Source: J038 sp036734085 (lineage in GTDB: Bacteria; Chloroflexota; Anaerolineae; Aggregatilineales; Phototrophicaceae). Taken from it: DNA of 12,980 nucleotides. A program made the translations under genes and the position numbers. Under the pieces are notes generated by a model that did not search any database, had not been told where the DNA came from, and saw only the letters and a list, made by a program, of their open reading frames with translations. Location of the stretch: positions 1 through 12,980 of the forward strand of contig DAIMZF010000092.1 in assembly GCA_036734085.1 (NCBI GenBank), in the 5' to 3' direction. Every line of letters starts with the position of its first letter. Position 1 is the first letter of the stretch. Shown one piece after another: positions 12,735 to 12,980 of this stretch.

Positions 12735-12980
12735 ATGTCAAACGATTCACAACATTGGGAAGATGAACAATCCCGCATTACAGGGGAAGTCCCACAGGTT
12801 TTTTCCGGTCTATCCCCCAAGAAGTCCGGGCCGCCCCGTTGGGTTGGCCTCCTGCTGATGGTGGCCTCTTTGGGATTTACCATCGGCACAGTGACGTTAC
12901 TGCTGACACGCGGCGGTGATGCCCCTGCACCGGAGCAACCCGCCATCGTTGCGGATGTTGCGGACATCAGCACAGAACAA
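12735..12980 (+). CDS. Single-pass membrane protein, N-terminal part only
   Basis: The 82 codons present have no stop and run off the window. Residues 1-35 are polar with KKSGPPRW just before one hydrophobic helix (about 36-58). After it comes an Ala/Pro/Asp-rich stretch typical of an extracellular linker. The topology is therefore a short cytoplasmic tail, one helix and an exported C-terminal part whose domain lies outside the window. The ATG has a GAGG run about eight to eleven bases upstream. The stretch 12677-12973 is also open on the opposite strand, but the membrane-protein pattern favours this strand. Function cannot be assigned. Confidence 0.7.
   Translation, partial: MSNDSQHWEDEQSRITGEVPQVFSGLSPKKSGPPRWVGLLLMVASLGFTIGTVTLLLTRGGDAPAPEQPAIVADVADISTEQ

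Noticed and set aside
12677..12973. 98-codon minus-strand open frame opposite the final gene
   Set aside because: The plus strand shows an SD-preceded ATG, a membrane helix and a linker; the minus frame shows none of these.
1..12980. tRNA, rRNA, CRISPR arrays, insertion sequences, prophage or defence genes
   Set aside because: I looked on both strands and saw no cloverleaf with an anticodon arm, no spaced repeats, no transposase and no terminal inverted repeats with target duplications.

Overview
The window reads as an ordinary, gene-dense stretch of a moderately GC-rich bacterial chromosome. It holds ten protein genes (two cut by the window edges), short intergenic regions and no mobile elements, tRNA/rRNA genes or CRISPR arrays. 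Several features fit a Chloroflexota (Anaerolineae-like) bacterium: a secreted bacterial-SH3 protein, a soluble PAS-GAF NarL-type sensor kinase, System I cytochrome c maturation genes beside an unusually long PriA, and a small protein resembling SpoIIAA/STAS-like proteins common in that phylum. This assignment is an inference from gene style, not proof.

Layout. At the left edge panC (pantothenate synthetase, minus strand) runs off the window a few codons before its expected end. It is divergent from a family 2 glycosyltransferase of the polyprenyl-phosphate mannose synthase type (1025-1774). That gene converges on a secreted SH3-domain protein (1857-2813, minus), and a strong bidirectional hairpin lies between them. 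The gene-free stretch 2814-3195 is rich in structure: two long inverted repeats in the leader of the SH3 gene, then two hairpins with C-rich loops that could be a small RNA or a leader, then a well-placed promoter that would make the priA mRNA leaderless. priA (replication restart helicase, 3196-5970) is followed by a promoter, a duplicated start-codon region with a five-codon upstream ORF, and a two-gene cytochrome c maturation unit: ccmF (haem lyase) and a ccmG/resA-type membrane thioredoxin.

Converging on that unit is a minus-strand operon that runs sensor kinase, NarL/LuxR response regulator, then a TIGR01777-family NAD(P)-dependent epimerase. The epimerase Shine-Dalgarno sequence touches the regulator stop codon. 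The operon starts from an extended -10 promoter at about 11952-11960. Divergent from it is a small, more AT-rich gene of uncertain function (12089-12523), whose promoter region carries a perfect LacI-operator-like palindrome. At the right edge a single-pass membrane protein begins and is cut off.

Functionally the window mixes housekeeping (pantothenate synthesis, replication restart), envelope work (glycosyl transfer, secreted SH3 protein, cytochrome c biogenesis) and signalling. I see no defence system, phage or clearly novel multi-gene system. The most interesting items are small and intergenic: the paired C-rich-loop hairpins before priA, the inverted repeats before the SH3 gene, the micro-ORF before ccmF and the palindrome before the small STAS-like gene.
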